In this document: piece after piece, positions 8,273 through 17,204 of the stretch
Position numbering within the stretch: position 1 is the first letter of the stretch
Layout of the letters: each line of letters starts with the position of its first letter
Source: Pseudobacillus wudalianchiensis
GTDB lineage: Bacteria; Bacillota; Bacilli; Bacillales; Domibacillaceae
Length of the DNA: 64,000 nucleotides
Direction: 5' to 3'
Assembly: GCF_001685015.1 (NCBI RefSeq)
Contig: NZ_MAYT01000012.1
Coordinates: 353,269 to 417,268 of the forward strand
Made by a program: the position numbers and the translations under genes
Notes under the pieces: generated by a model
What the model saw: only the letters and a program-made list of their open reading frames with translations
Told to the model about the DNA's origin: nothing
The model's database searches: none

Positions 8273-9253
8273 GTGCTCAACATACTTGAACCAGGATTAA
8301 AGACAACTATTCAAGATACTGGCCGGTTTGGCCACTACCATATGGGCGTTCCTCCATCTGGAGCAGCAGATAAATACTCTTTTTTGCTAGGAAATACCCT
8401 CCTTGGCAATCCGCCTGACTATGCTGGTTTGGAAATGATGTTAACGGGTCCGGTCATTGAATTTCAAAAAAAGACCGTCATTGCCCTAACGGGGGCGTCA
8501 GCAGAAGTGAAATTGAACGGGGAAGTGATCCCGCTTTGGCAGCCCATAGCTGTATCACCGGGAGATGTGCTGATGGTGGGGAAGATTTACGATGGGATCT
8601 TTACTTACCTTACTGTCTCCGGAGGGCTCGCCACACCGGAAATTTTAGGCAGCCGTTCTGCCTGCTTTGCCAGCGGCTTTCCCGGCGTGCTAGGCCGAAA
8701 GCTGTTAAAGGGTGATCAGCTTCCGCTTAATGAACCGCTTCCGGGCGTTCTTCGACAAGTTGGAAAAAGCATACCGAATGAAATCAAGCCTGTTTTCAAT
8801 CGGCAGCTTGATCTTCATCTCGTCTTAGGCATTGCCAGTGAAAGAATCAGTGACGAGGGGCTAACGGGGCTGCTCAATCAAGAATGGACTATTCATACAC
8901 AGTCCAACAGGGTAGCTTATCGGCTGTACGGAGGGCGTGTCCGTTATAAAAAAGAGGCTGCCCCATTTGGATCTGGAAACAGTCCGGGCAACATTGTTGA
9001 TATTCCTTATCCTATTGGCGGTGTCATTGTGCCGAACGAGGAAGAGCTCATCATTTTACTGAATGATGGCACGGGCGGCGGCGGCTTTGTGACAACAGGC
9101 ACCGTGATTAGCCCAGACCTTAGTGTGCTCTCACAGGCGAAGCCGCACTCTGTGGTCCGCTTTCATGCGGTGACGGTTGAGCAGGCCTTCCAGCTGCGCC
9201 GTGAAAAAGAACAGCTCATTGAAAAAGTAAAAATGACCGTTCAGCAAGCGTAA
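8273..9253 (+). CDS. PxpC/KipA-like biotin-dependent carboxyltransferase-family protein
   Basis: A 326-residue protein starting at GTG 8273 (GGAGGG upstream, inside the previous gene). The opening LEPGLKTTIQDTGRFGHYHMGVPPSGAAD is the hallmark of KipA/PxpC/allophanate hydrolase subunit 2 proteins, and the later IVDIPYPIGGVIVPN is the matching C-terminal segment. It pairs with the preceding KipI-like protein; KipI and KipA homologues form a complex. Role in this operon: probably a subunit or partner of an ATP-dependent lactam/imide-opening or carboxylating enzyme, substrate unknown. Confidence 0.82.
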   Translation: MLNILEPGLKTTIQDTGRFGHYHMGVPPSGAADKYSFLLGNTLLGNPPDYAGLEMMLTGPVIEFQKKTVIALTGASAEVKLNGEVIPLWQPIAVSPGDVLMVGKIYDGIFTYLTVSGGLATPEILGSRSACFASGFPGVLGRKLLKGDQLPLNEPLPGVLRQVGKSIPNEIKPVFNRQLDLHLVLGIASERISDEGLTGLLNQEWTIHTQSNRVAYRLYGGRVRYKKEAAPFGSGNSPGNIVDIPYPIGGVIVPNEEELIILLNDGTGGGGFVTTGTVISPDLSVLSQAKPHSVVRFHAVTVEQAFQLRREKEQLIEKVKMTVQQA

Positions 9254-9401
9254 TTCAGCGCTTGCTATTGAAAGTTAGTTCAGAATATTCAGTCTCAATA
9301 CTCATTTTGGGAGGTGGTGCCCAAAAGCACTAAAAAGGCAGCAGAGAAACATTTTTATAAATGAATCATTCATTTTATTAATAAACAATGGGGGCGATGA
9401 A

Positions 9402-11492
9402 GTGAGTAAATACCATGTAGCTGTTGATGTTGGAGGAACATTTACGGATGTGTTCATATTTGATGAAAAAACAGGAAAAATCCACGTAACGAAGACGTCT
9501 TCTACACCGTCTAATCCGGAAAAGGGAATGATGGATGGAATCGCTAAAGCAAAGCTGACAGGTGATCAAATCGCGATGTTCTCTCATGGTACAACAGTTG
9601 GAACAAACGCGCTGATTGAAAGAAAATTACCAAAAGCTGCACTTGTGACGACGAAAGGCTTCCGAGACGTAACGGAAATCCGCCGCGGGACGAAGCTTGA
9701 TCTGTGGGATGCTTATAACGATGTAGCAGAGCCTTATATTAAACGCCGTGATCGTTTTGAGGTAACAGAGCGGGTAGATTTCGCTGGAAACATTATGACA
9801 GAGGTAAATGAAGCAGAAGTGCGTGAACTGGCAAGGGTATTAAAAAGACGCCAAGTAGAATCTATTGCGATCTGTTTTATGAATGCTTATGTAAACGGTG
9901 ACAATGAAAAACGCGTAAAAGATATTTTACAAGAAGAGATGCCGGAAGTATACATTTGTACGTCTTCTGAAACATTGCCGGAAATCTTCGAACATGAGCG
10001 GATGAGTACAACAATTGTGAATGCAGTTCTTGGTCCGACTATTAGTAAGTATATTAAAGTGCTGGAAGAGGAAATGAAGGGAATTGGTTACAAAGGTGAC
10101 ATTCTTGTTCTTCACTCTGGCGGCGGCGTGATGACATCTGAAACGGTTCCCCGCTATGCAGCCCGCCTGGCAAGCTCCGGAATTGCAGCAGGAGCCATCG
10201 CAAGTAAACATATCGCCAACATGTGTGGCTTCAAAAATGCCATCGGGCTGGATATGGGCGGAACAAGTACAGACATTTCTTTAATGTATGATAACGATTT
10301 GCGTGTAACGAAAGATTGGTACATTGAATACGGCTATCCAATTGGCTTCCCAAGCATTGAAATTTTAACGATCGGGGCTGGCGGCGGAAGCTTATCATGG
10401 ATCGATGAAGGCGGCTCTTTACGTAATGGTCCGCAAAGTGCTGGTGCTGTACCTGGACCCGCTTGTTATCAACGAGGCGGAACGGAGCCGACAAACTCAG
10501 ATGCAAACGTCGTGCTTGGCCGGTTAGGAACGAAACTTCTTGATGGCCAAATGACATTAGATAAAGAAGCGGCTGTTAAAGCGATTGAGAAGACGGTCGC
10601 TTCGAAATTGGGCTATAGCGTGTATGAAGCAGCCGATGCCATTATTAAAGTGGCTAATGCTAATATGTGTGACGCGCTTCGCTTAATTTCTGTGCGCCGC
10701 GGTTATGATCCGCGTGATTTTGCTCTTGTTGCCTTCGGTGGTGCGGGTGCTCTTCACGGAGCGGAATTGGCGAAAGAGATGGAAATACCAAACGTTATCG
10801 TGCCGGCTCATCCGGGCGTAGCAGCAGCAATGGGCTGTTTACTCGTGGATGTTCGTCATGATGTAACGAAAACATATTTGGCGAACGTGGCAGAAATTGA
10901 AAAGGATGACGTGGAAAAAGAGTTTATTGAGATGGAAAAAGAGGCCATCCGCTTGCTTGAAGAAGAAGGCATCGCGCCAGAAAACATGAATTTAATCCGC
11001 TACGTTGATATGCGCTATGTAGGCCAGTGGAGAACATTGTCTGTCACGGTGGATCGACCGCTGCAATCACTTGAAAATGCAGTTGAACGTTTCCATCAAG
11101 AGCATGAACGTGAATTCGCGTTCAGAGACGAGGAAACAGGTATTGAAATTTACGGCTTGCGTGTAGAAGCGATTGGTACAGTAAATAAACCAGAATTTAA
11201 TAAAGAAGAACCATCAGGAACGTTAGAAGAAGCATTAAAAGAAACACGTGAAGTGTATTTTGAAGAAGCGGACGGCTTTATTGAAACGGCTGTTTACGAC
11301 CGGGTGAAAATTCCTGTTCTATCTGAGTTCTCTGGTCCAGCTATTATTGATCAGCTTGATTCAACGGTTGTTGTGCCTCCGTATTGCACAGTAAAAGTAG
11401 ATGAATACCGCAACATCATTATGTCCTTCACAAAAAACAAAGAAAAAAGTCAAAATCAAACAGACGAAACAGTACCAACATTAGCTAACTAA
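9402..11492 (+). CDS. hyuA: Hydantoinase/oxoprolinase family protein, subunit A
   Basis: A 696-residue HyuA-type protein, GTG start with GGGGG upstream. The N-terminal phosphate-binding motif DVGGTFTDVFIFD and the second ATPase motif GLDMGGTSTDIS show the actin-like ATPase fold; SHGTTVGTNALIERK and GAGGGSLSWID are further family signatures. HyuA/HyuB pairs catalyse ATP-dependent hydrolysis of cyclic amides (5-oxoproline, N-methylhydantoin, caprolactam) or, in acetone/acetophenone carboxylases, ATP-dependent carboxylation. I cannot tell which. A 148-base gap precedes it, with no clear terminator, and hyuB follows after 12 bases. Confidence 0.9.
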   Translation: MSKYHVAVDVGGTFTDVFIFDEKTGKIHVTKTSSTPSNPEKGMMDGIAKAKLTGDQIAMFSHGTTVGTNALIERKLPKAALVTTKGFRDVTEIRRGTKLDLWDAYNDVAEPYIKRRDRFEVTERVDFAGNIMTEVNEAEVRELARVLKRRQVESIAICFMNAYVNGDNEKRVKDILQEEMPEVYICTSSETLPEIFEHERMSTTIVNAVLGPTISKYIKVLEEEMKGIGYKGDILVLHSGGGVMTSETVPRYAARLASSGIAAGAIASKHIANMCGFKNAIGLDMGGTSTDISLMYDNDLRVTKDWYIEYGYPIGFPSIEILTIGAGGGSLSWIDEGGSLRNGPQSAGAVPGPACYQRGGTEPTNSDANVVLGRLGTKLLDGQMTLDKEAAVKAIEKTVASKLGYSVYEAADAIIKVANANMCDALRLISVRRGYDPRDFALVAFGGAGALHGAELAKEMEIPNVIVPAHPGVAAAMGCLLVDVRHDVTKTYLANVAEIEKDDVEKEFIEMEKEAIRLLEEEGIAPENMNLIRYVDMRYVGQWRTLSVTVDRPLQSLENAVERFHQEHEREFAFRDEETGIEIYGLRVEAIGTVNKPEFNKEEPSGTLEEALKETREVYFEEADGFIETAVYDRVKIPVLSEFSGPAIIDQLDSTVVVPPYCTVKVDEYRNIIMSFTKNKEKSQNQTDETVPTLAN

Positions 11493-11504
11493 AGGGGTGG
11501 GAGT

Positions 11505-13466
11505 ATGAGCAAAGTATTTGAAAGCCAATTAGATCCTGTTACATTTGAGGTTTTAAAAAATGGTTTTGTCAACTTAGTTGACCAAATGTCTGAGCAAGTA
11601 TTAAGAACTTGTTATTCCTTCGTTATTTATAACCGTGATTTTAGTGCCGCTTTATGTGATGCAGAAGGAAATACAGTGATGCAGGGAACGCAAGATATTT
11701 CTGTTCACGTCGGCACACTGCATTTAACAGCAAAAGCTGTTATCGAGGATTTCGGCGATGATATTCATCCGGGAGACGTTTTTATCGTCAATGACCCGTA
11801 TCGCGGCGGTACACACTTTAACGATACACGTGTCATTCGTCCGGTATTTTATGAAGATAAGCTGATTGCTTTCATGCAGCTGAACGGTCACTGGGCAGAT
11901 ATGGGCGGTTCTGTGCCGGGCTCTTTTGATATTACGTCAAAAGACCATTACGGAGAAGGGGTAAGAATTCCTCCGCTGCGTATTTGGAGAAAGGGCGAAT
12001 ATTTGCACGATGTAGCGAACGTGCTTGTTTCCAACATGCGGCTGCCAGAAGAGCGTCTCGGCGACTTGCGCTCTCAGACAGAAGCGACAAAAACAGGTGA
12101 GACACAGCTGTTGGCTCTTGTTGAAAAATACGGATTAGATACCATTTTAACCGCTTTTGCGGAGGTGCAGGATTACGTAGAACGCCTGGCGCGGGCGAAA
12201 GTAGCTGCTCTTCCAGACGGGGAGTGGGAGACAACGGATTATATTGACATGGATCCTGAAGCAGGTGATGGACTCATCCCAATTAAAGTGAAAATGACCA
12301 TTAAAGGTGATGAGATCTTTTACGACTTAGCTGGTTCCCATGACTATATCGGCTGTTTCTTGAACTCAGCATTTGGTTCTTCGCTGTCTGCTGCTTATGC
12401 CGGTACGAAAACCTTTTTCCCGGATATTCCGTTAAACTCCGGCTTCTATCGTGTCGTGCATGTGGACTTGCCGGAAAATTCAGTTGTTAATGCGGCATGG
12501 CCAGTGGCTGTAACTGGTTTCTGTTCCGGTGCTTATGAAAAAATTATGAATGCCTGCTTTGAACTTTGGTCTCACGTTATGCCAGAGCGCGCCCTTGCCT
12601 GCTCGTTCAACTTAGAGTATTTATTGATTGGCGGCTGGGATAAGCGTCAAGGCTATGACAATTACTTCATGTGGTACGACTGGATGGCAGGCGGACATGG
12701 CGGCCGTGATAAGCGTGACGGAGCAAACGCATTATCTCCAGTATTTGGCGTAGGTCTGAGCATTCAGCCGTGTGAAGGACAGGAGCGTCTCTCTCCGGTT
12801 ATTACAACGAAACATGAAATCGTAACAGATTCGGCAGGTCCGGGACAATTCCGCGGCGGCTGTGGGGTCGAAAAAGGCGGGATTCTAACAGATGCAAATG
12901 ACACCGTGATGTCTTATTGCTGTGACCGCTCCCGTTCTGTAACATGGGGAATCTTTGGCGGGCTTCCGTCTACTCCGCATGGTGCTTGGTTAAATAAAGA
13001 TACAGAAGATGGAAAATTTTTAGGTGCCATTTTCTCGAACATTAAATTGAAAAAAGGTGATACGTTCACAAGACCATCGGCAGGCGGAGGCGGACTTGGT
13101 GATCCGCTCGAGCGTGATCCAAAAGCGGTGCTCGAGGATGTTATTGATGAATATGTTTCGATTGAACGTGCGAAAAAAGACTATGGTGTCGTCATTCGCG
13201 AGATTGATAGAGAGATTGATTTATTTGAAATTGATGAGGAAGCAACAAAAGCAGAAAGACAATTTATTCGCGATTCGCGTGCCGGTTGGCTCGAAGAAGA
13301 TATGGACAGTGTTATCGCTAAATATCGCAGCGGTGAAATCGATCAATTAGACCTGATCCGCCGATATGGTGTCATCGTTGACATGGCAACAGAACAAGTC
13401 CTCACTAAAACGACAGAACAAAATCGCGAAATGATGAAAAAACGCTCACTCGCCTACTGGGCATAA
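11505..13466 (+). CDS. hyuB: Hydantoinase/oxoprolinase family protein, subunit B
   Basis: A 653-residue HyuB-type subunit, ATG with AAAGGGGTGGGAG ahead. Landmarks are LDPVTFEVLKNGFVNLVDQM, GDVFIVNDPYRGGTHFND, the central SAGPGQFRGGCGVEKGG and the C-terminal RPSAGGGGLGDPLERDP. It forms the catalytic partner of HyuA. The length is nearer to hydantoinase B and acetophenone carboxylase subunits than to the longer acetone carboxylase alpha subunit, and no gamma subunit (AcxC) gene follows. It is the last gene of the sigma-54 operon and ends in a strong hairpin. Confidence 0.9.
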   Translation: MSKVFESQLDPVTFEVLKNGFVNLVDQMSEQVLRTCYSFVIYNRDFSAALCDAEGNTVMQGTQDISVHVGTLHLTAKAVIEDFGDDIHPGDVFIVNDPYRGGTHFNDTRVIRPVFYEDKLIAFMQLNGHWADMGGSVPGSFDITSKDHYGEGVRIPPLRIWRKGEYLHDVANVLVSNMRLPEERLGDLRSQTEATKTGETQLLALVEKYGLDTILTAFAEVQDYVERLARAKVAALPDGEWETTDYIDMDPEAGDGLIPIKVKMTIKGDEIFYDLAGSHDYIGCFLNSAFGSSLSAAYAGTKTFFPDIPLNSGFYRVVHVDLPENSVVNAAWPVAVTGFCSGAYEKIMNACFELWSHVMPERALACSFNLEYLLIGGWDKRQGYDNYFMWYDWMAGGHGGRDKRDGANALSPVFGVGLSIQPCEGQERLSPVITTKHEIVTDSAGPGQFRGGCGVEKGGILTDANDTVMSYCCDRSRSVTWGIFGGLPSTPHGAWLNKDTEDGKFLGAIFSNIKLKKGDTFTRPSAGGGGLGDPLERDPKAVLEDVIDEYVSIERAKKDYGVVIREIDREIDLFEIDEEATKAERQFIRDSRAGWLEEDMDSVIAKYRSGEIDQLDLIRRYGVIVDMATEQVLTKTTEQNREMMKKRSLAYWA

Positions 13467-13474
13467 TGAAAACA

Positions 13475-13519
13475 GAGGGACTGGCCCCAGCGCTTTATAG
13501 CACTAGGGGTCAGTCCCTC
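13475..13519 (+). terminator. Strong hairpin after hyuB
   Basis: Fourteen-base arms (GAGGGACTGGCCCC and its complement with one G-U pair) flank a 17-base loop just after the hyuB stop. There is no good T-run behind it, so it may be a processing or stability hairpin rather than a standard intrinsic terminator. Confidence 0.6.
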
Positions 13520-13631
13520 ATTGCTGTAAAGCGCTAAGCCGTTCACTTTCTGAAAATTTTTCATTGCGTGCAAATTTAAAGATACGTTATAGTGAGGGCA
13601 GGAAGGTTTGATTGTCATTGGGGGATTTTGG

Positions 13632-14588
13632 ATGAGACCAATTGTGTTAGGTGTACTTTCTGCTTTTTTCTTTGCTTTTACATTTGTGTTAAATCGACTG
13701 ATGGAGGCGGAGGGAGGCAATTGGATGTGGAGTGCTTCCCTGCGCTATTTGTTTATGGTGCCGTTGCTTGCCATCATTGTCGGCTGGAGAAAAGGCTTTG
13801 GTTCGCTATTTGCTGAAATGAGAAGAAGCCCTTCTGCCTGGCTGCTCTGGAGCATTATAGGGTTTGGTTTATTTTATGCACCGCTTTGTTTTGCAGCCGC
13901 TTACGGACCTGGATGGCTTATTGCAGGCACATGGCAAGTGACCATTATTTCCGGCTCACTCCTAGTACCGCTTTTTTACATAACGATTCAAACGCCAAGC
14001 GGTCCGAAAAGAGTAAGAGGGAAAATCCCATACAGAGGCCTTGCCATGTCACTTATTATATTGGCTGGTGTCGCTCTTATGCAGGCGGAACAGGCGCGTC
14101 AGCTGTCATTGCAGGCTGTTTTACTATGTATTGTGCCAATTGTTATTGCATCCTTTGCTTATCCGCTCGGCAATCGTAAAATGATGGATGTTTGCTCTAA
14201 CCGTCTTGATGCTTATCAGCGTGTACTTGGAATGACACTGGCGAGTTTGCCTTTTTGGCTCATTTTATCAGGTATTGCTGTCTACACAGATGGATGGCCG
14301 AGTAAAAGCCAAGTCGTCCAATCAGGTCTTGTAGCCCTCTTTTCGGGCGTGTTTGCAACGGTCTTGTTTTTTGCAGCGACTGACCTTGTCAGAGGCAACA
14401 TGAGTAAGCTAGGAGCAGTAGAAGCAACGCAATCATTGGAAGTGTTATTTGCGGTAATCGGAGAAATGGTATTGCTCGCTGCCCCTTTACCAGCCCCGAT
14501 TTCGATGATCGGGATGATTTTAATCGTGATTGGCATGGTGCTGCACAGCTATGTCTCTCACGCAAAACAAACAACGCCAGGCACTTAA
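13632..14588 (+). CDS. EamA/EmrE-family multidrug or metabolite transporter
   Basis: About 318 residues starting MRPIVLGVLSAFFFAFTFVLNR; ATG 13632 is chosen because GGGGGA lies seven bases upstream, while an upstream in-frame TTG has a badly placed site. Around ten hydrophobic segments in two repeats place it in the drug/metabolite transporter superfamily (multidrug resistance efflux subgroup). Distinctive stretches are YGPGWLIAGTWQVTIISGSLLVPLFY and the C-terminal EATQSLEVLFAVIGEM. The substrate is unknown. It follows the hyu operon on the same strand but after a hairpin, so co-expression is uncertain. Confidence 0.8.
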   Translation: MRPIVLGVLSAFFFAFTFVLNRLMEAEGGNWMWSASLRYLFMVPLLAIIVGWRKGFGSLFAEMRRSPSAWLLWSIIGFGLFYAPLCFAAAYGPGWLIAGTWQVTIISGSLLVPLFYITIQTPSGPKRVRGKIPYRGLAMSLIILAGVALMQAEQARQLSLQAVLLCIVPIVIASFAYPLGNRKMMDVCSNRLDAYQRVLGMTLASLPFWLILSGIAVYTDGWPSKSQVVQSGLVALFSGVFATVLFFAATDLVRGNMSKLGAVEATQSLEVLFAVIGEMVLLAAPLPAPISMIGMILIVIGMVLHSYVSHAKQTTPGT

Positions 14589-14600
14589 GTGTCTGGCGTT
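14573..14600 (+). terminator. Hairpin overlapping the transporter stop codon
   Basis: Twelve-base arms (AACGCCAGGCAC / GTGTCTGGCGTT) with a TTAA loop that contains the stop codon region. No T-run follows; repeat element A starts immediately afterwards. Confidence 0.5.
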
Positions 14601-14678
14601 CAGGCTGTTGGCAAACGTTCGCTTTCTTCGTTGCTCACCTGTCTGCGCCTTGAAAGACACCCGTTTTCAACTAGCCTG
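14601..14678. repeat. Interspersed palindromic repeat, copy A (78 bp)
   Basis: Begins CAGGCTGTTGGCAAACG and ends CGTTTTCAACTAGCCTG; the ends are imperfect inverted repeats of each other. It aligns along its whole length with copy B at 22986-23065, sharing AACG-TTCGCTTTCTT-like and TTGAAA-n-CGTTTTCA blocks. It lies between two genes and has no coding potential. Confidence 0.7.
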
Positions 14679-14784
14679 ATAGTTAGAGAATAAAGTTTAC
14701 CAATAAACTTAGAAGAAGCTTGTCTCCTTCCGCAGCTGCTAGTGAACGAGAACCTCTAAAATAAACTTTGTCTGATGCGATGTT

Positions 14785-14793
14785 TGTTATAAT
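14785..14793 (+). promoter_or_regulatory. Extended -10 promoter candidate for the PBP gene
   Basis: TGTTATAAT matches the extended -10 form (TGn then TATAAT) about 50 bases ahead of the PBP start; no good -35 hexamer is seen at 17 bases. Confidence 0.4.
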
Positions 14794-14845
14794 AAAGAGA
14801 AGAGGCAGTGAAAGATCCGCTGAATGTAAATCCGGGGGTGAAAGG

Positions 14846-16858
14846 ATGAAGAAATATTTGTTTTTAACCGGCCTGCTCGTACTGCTTTTCAGTCTAGCCG
14901 GCTGTAACAAACTAGCTTCACCGGAAGAACGGCTAAGCGAGTATACAAAGCTTTGGAACGATGAAAAGTTTGCAGAGATGTATAAAAGCTATGTCGCTCC
15001 TTCTAGCAAAAAACAAGTGAAAGAAAAGGATTATGTAGACCGCTATGAAACGATTTATAAAAGTTTAGGAGTAAAAAATATAAAAGTAACCTCACTTGCG
15101 AAAGAAGAAAAAGATTGGAAAGGGGACAAAGCGGTTCTTCCGATCAAAGTAAAAATGGATACAAGTGCAGGACCTGTTTCGTTTGAAAAGAAGGCCGTCT
15201 TGAAAAAGGAAGAAGTAGATAAGAAAGAGGCTTGGTTTATTGATTGGGACGCTTCTTATATCTTTCCTCAAATGGAGGCAGGCGATAAGATTCGAATCAA
15301 GACAACGAAAGGCAGCCGCGGCCAAATTTTTGACCGCAATGGCAACTCACTAGCTGTTAACGGCCATGGTTACTCAGTCGGAGTCCAAGCTGGCGAAATA
15401 GATGATAATTCGGCGGCTAAAAGCAAATTAGCTAGCTTGCTCGGTGTGACAACGGAATTTATTGACAAGCAGCTGCAGCAAAGCTGGGTACAGCCGGGCT
15501 ATTTTGTCCCGTTAAAAGAATTATCCGCCTATGAGGAACAAAAGCTGCAACAGCTGCGGGCGATACCAGGAGCGGCGGCAGAAGAAATAACAATGCGCCA
15601 ATATCCATATAAAGAAGCGCTTGGACATCTAACCGGCTATATTGGCGACATTAACAGCGAAGAACTCAAGAAGCTAAAGTCAAAAGGATATAGTGCACAA
15701 GATAAAGTAGGAAAACGGGGATTAGAGCAATTATTGGAAGATCAGCTTCGGGCACAAGACGGCAAAAAAATTTACATTGAAAAAGAGAAGGGTGAGCCGA
15801 TAACGGTTGCAGAAAAGGCTCCGAAAAACGGGAAAGACATAAAAGTGGCCGTGGATGCTGAACTGCAAAAGATGATGTATGAGCAATTTAAAGGAAAGCC
15901 TGGAACTGCGGCGGCTGTTAATCCAAAAACCGGTGAAGTATTGGCATTAGCAAGCTCTCCAGCCTTCGATCCGAACGAGTTTGTTCTCGGTGTATCAAGC
16001 AGTCGTTATCAGCAGCTTGAAAATAATCCAGCTAAACCGCTTTTAAACCGTTTCGCCGCTACTTATGCACCTGGCTCATCCATTAAACCAATTACAGCAG
16101 CCATTGCGTTAAAAGCAGGCACGCTTGATCCGGCAAAAGAACGGCCGATTAAAGGGCTGAAGTGGCAAAAGGATGCTTCGTGGGGCAGCTATTCCGTCAC
16201 AAGGGTGAAAGATCCAGGTGAACCGGTAAATCTCCAAAAGGCTTTTATCTACTCTGATAATATTTATTTTGCACAAACCGCCATTGAAGCGGGGAAAGAC
16301 AACATGACAAACGGACTTCGTTCATTTGGCTTGGGAGAAAAATTCCCGTTTGCCTATCCGATACGGGCATCGCAGATCTCTAATAGCGGGACGCTAGATA
16401 AAGAAATTTTGCTCGGCGATACAGGGTATGGCCAAGGAGAAGTGCTAACAAGCATGCTGCATCTTGCCTCCACTTATAATGCAATTGTCAATGATGGCGT
16501 AATCATGAAGCCTCAGCTTTATGCGGAAGCAAAACCAGAAGTGTGGAAAAAAGACCTTCTTTCCAAAGAGTCAGCTGATTTGTTAAAGCAAGATCTGCGG
16601 CTTGTTGTCCAAAAAGGAACGGCTAAAGAAGCCGATTTACCGGGCTTTGCAATTGCCGGCAAGACCGGCACAGCTGAAATAAAAATGGAACAAGGCACAA
16701 CCGGAAAAGAAAATGGGCTTTTTGTGGCGTATGATCAGCAAAACCCCGCCTTTATCATGGCCCTTATGGTAGAAGGAGCAGAAGAAGCAGGGGGAAGTAA
16801 GGCAGCTATTGGGATAAGCAAACAAATCTTTCTTAAGTGGAAAGAAATGAACTCTTAA
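14846..16858 (+). CDS. pbpC: Class B penicillin-binding protein 3 (PbpC/MecA-like) lipoprotein
   Basis: A 670-residue transpeptidase with a lipoprotein-type signal (LVLLFSLAGC, Cys ~20). Domains in order: MecA N-terminal NTF2-like domain (~25-140, EERLSEYTKLWNDEKFAEMY), PBP dimerisation domain (~150-330), transpeptidase domain (~345-668). Active-site motifs are SSIK (Ser ~411), SDN and KTGTAE. This architecture is that of B. subtilis PBP3 and staphylococcal PBP2a, which cross-link septal or lateral peptidoglycan outside the membrane and often bind beta-lactams weakly. The ATG has GGGGGTGAAAGG upstream. It is monocistronic with a terminator behind it. Beta-lactam tolerance is a family-based expectation, not something visible here. 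Confidence 0.9.
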   Translation: MKKYLFLTGLLVLLFSLAGCNKLASPEERLSEYTKLWNDEKFAEMYKSYVAPSSKKQVKEKDYVDRYETIYKSLGVKNIKVTSLAKEEKDWKGDKAVLPIKVKMDTSAGPVSFEKKAVLKKEEVDKKEAWFIDWDASYIFPQMEAGDKIRIKTTKGSRGQIFDRNGNSLAVNGHGYSVGVQAGEIDDNSAAKSKLASLLGVTTEFIDKQLQQSWVQPGYFVPLKELSAYEEQKLQQLRAIPGAAAEEITMRQYPYKEALGHLTGYIGDINSEELKKLKSKGYSAQDKVGKRGLEQLLEDQLRAQDGKKIYIEKEKGEPITVAEKAPKNGKDIKVAVDAELQKMMYEQFKGKPGTAAAVNPKTGEVLALASSPAFDPNEFVLGVSSSRYQQLENNPAKPLLNRFAATYAPGSSIKPITAAIALKAGTLDPAKERPIKGLKWQKDASWGSYSVTRVKDPGEPVNLQKAFIYSDNIYFAQTAIEAGKDNMTNGLRSFGLGEKFPFAYPIRASQISNSGTLDKEILLGDTGYGQGEVLTSMLHLASTYNAIVNDGVIMKPQLYAEAKPEVWKKDLLSKESADLLKQDLRLVVQKGTAKEADLPGFAIAGKTGTAEIKMEQGTTGKENGLFVAYDQQNPAFIMALMVEGAEEAGGSKAAIGISKQIFLKWKEMNS

Positions 16859-16870
16859 AACAACTAACTA

Positions 16871-16915
16871 GTCGTCAGAAAAAACGAAGACTCTCGTTTT
16901 TTCGGCGGCTTTTTT
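16871..16915 (+). terminator. Intrinsic terminator after pbpC
   Basis: A two-part stem (GTCGTC with GGCGGC via G-U pairs, then GAAAAAACGA with TCGTTTTTTC) is followed by TTTTTT. Confidence 0.8.
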
Positions 16916-17029
16916 CATATTTAAGAAGGGTATTTTTGCCTGTTGTAGAAGTAACATGTAGAAAGCTAGCTGTCGAAATTAAAAAAAATGAAAAATAACC
17001 GATAAAAAGAGAAAACGGATGGTCCGTTG

Positions 17030-17085
17030 CAGGCTGCAGATAAAAGTTTATTGTTCATGCTGCTAGGCTGATTGAAAGCGTTTGT
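17030..17085. repeat. Interspersed palindromic repeat, copy C (short form)
   Basis: Starts CAGGCTGCAGAT like copy B and ends with a 22-base stretch (17064-17085) identical to copy D at 44570-44591. This is the main content of the 346-bp gap between pbpC and the LysM gene; the rest of that gap is AT-rich with no gene. Confidence 0.5.
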
Positions 17086-17204
17086 TAAGCCACGGTGAAG
17101 CTTGGTGAGGAGCGGAGTGGCTGCTATAGACAAACGAGCAATGAAGAAAGTGAGTGTTTGTCAATAGCCTGAAACGGATTCAATCTAGTAATAAGGGGTT
17201 TGTG

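Noticed and set aside
13475-13519. Considered a riboswitch or T-box upstream of the EamA transporter
   Set aside because: Only one simple stem, no conserved aptamer core and no antiterminator alternative; it is placed right after hyuB.
16918-17110. Considered a WalR binding site ahead of the LysM endopeptidase gene
   Set aside because: No paired TGTWAH motifs at five-base spacing were found; only the interspersed repeat is supported.
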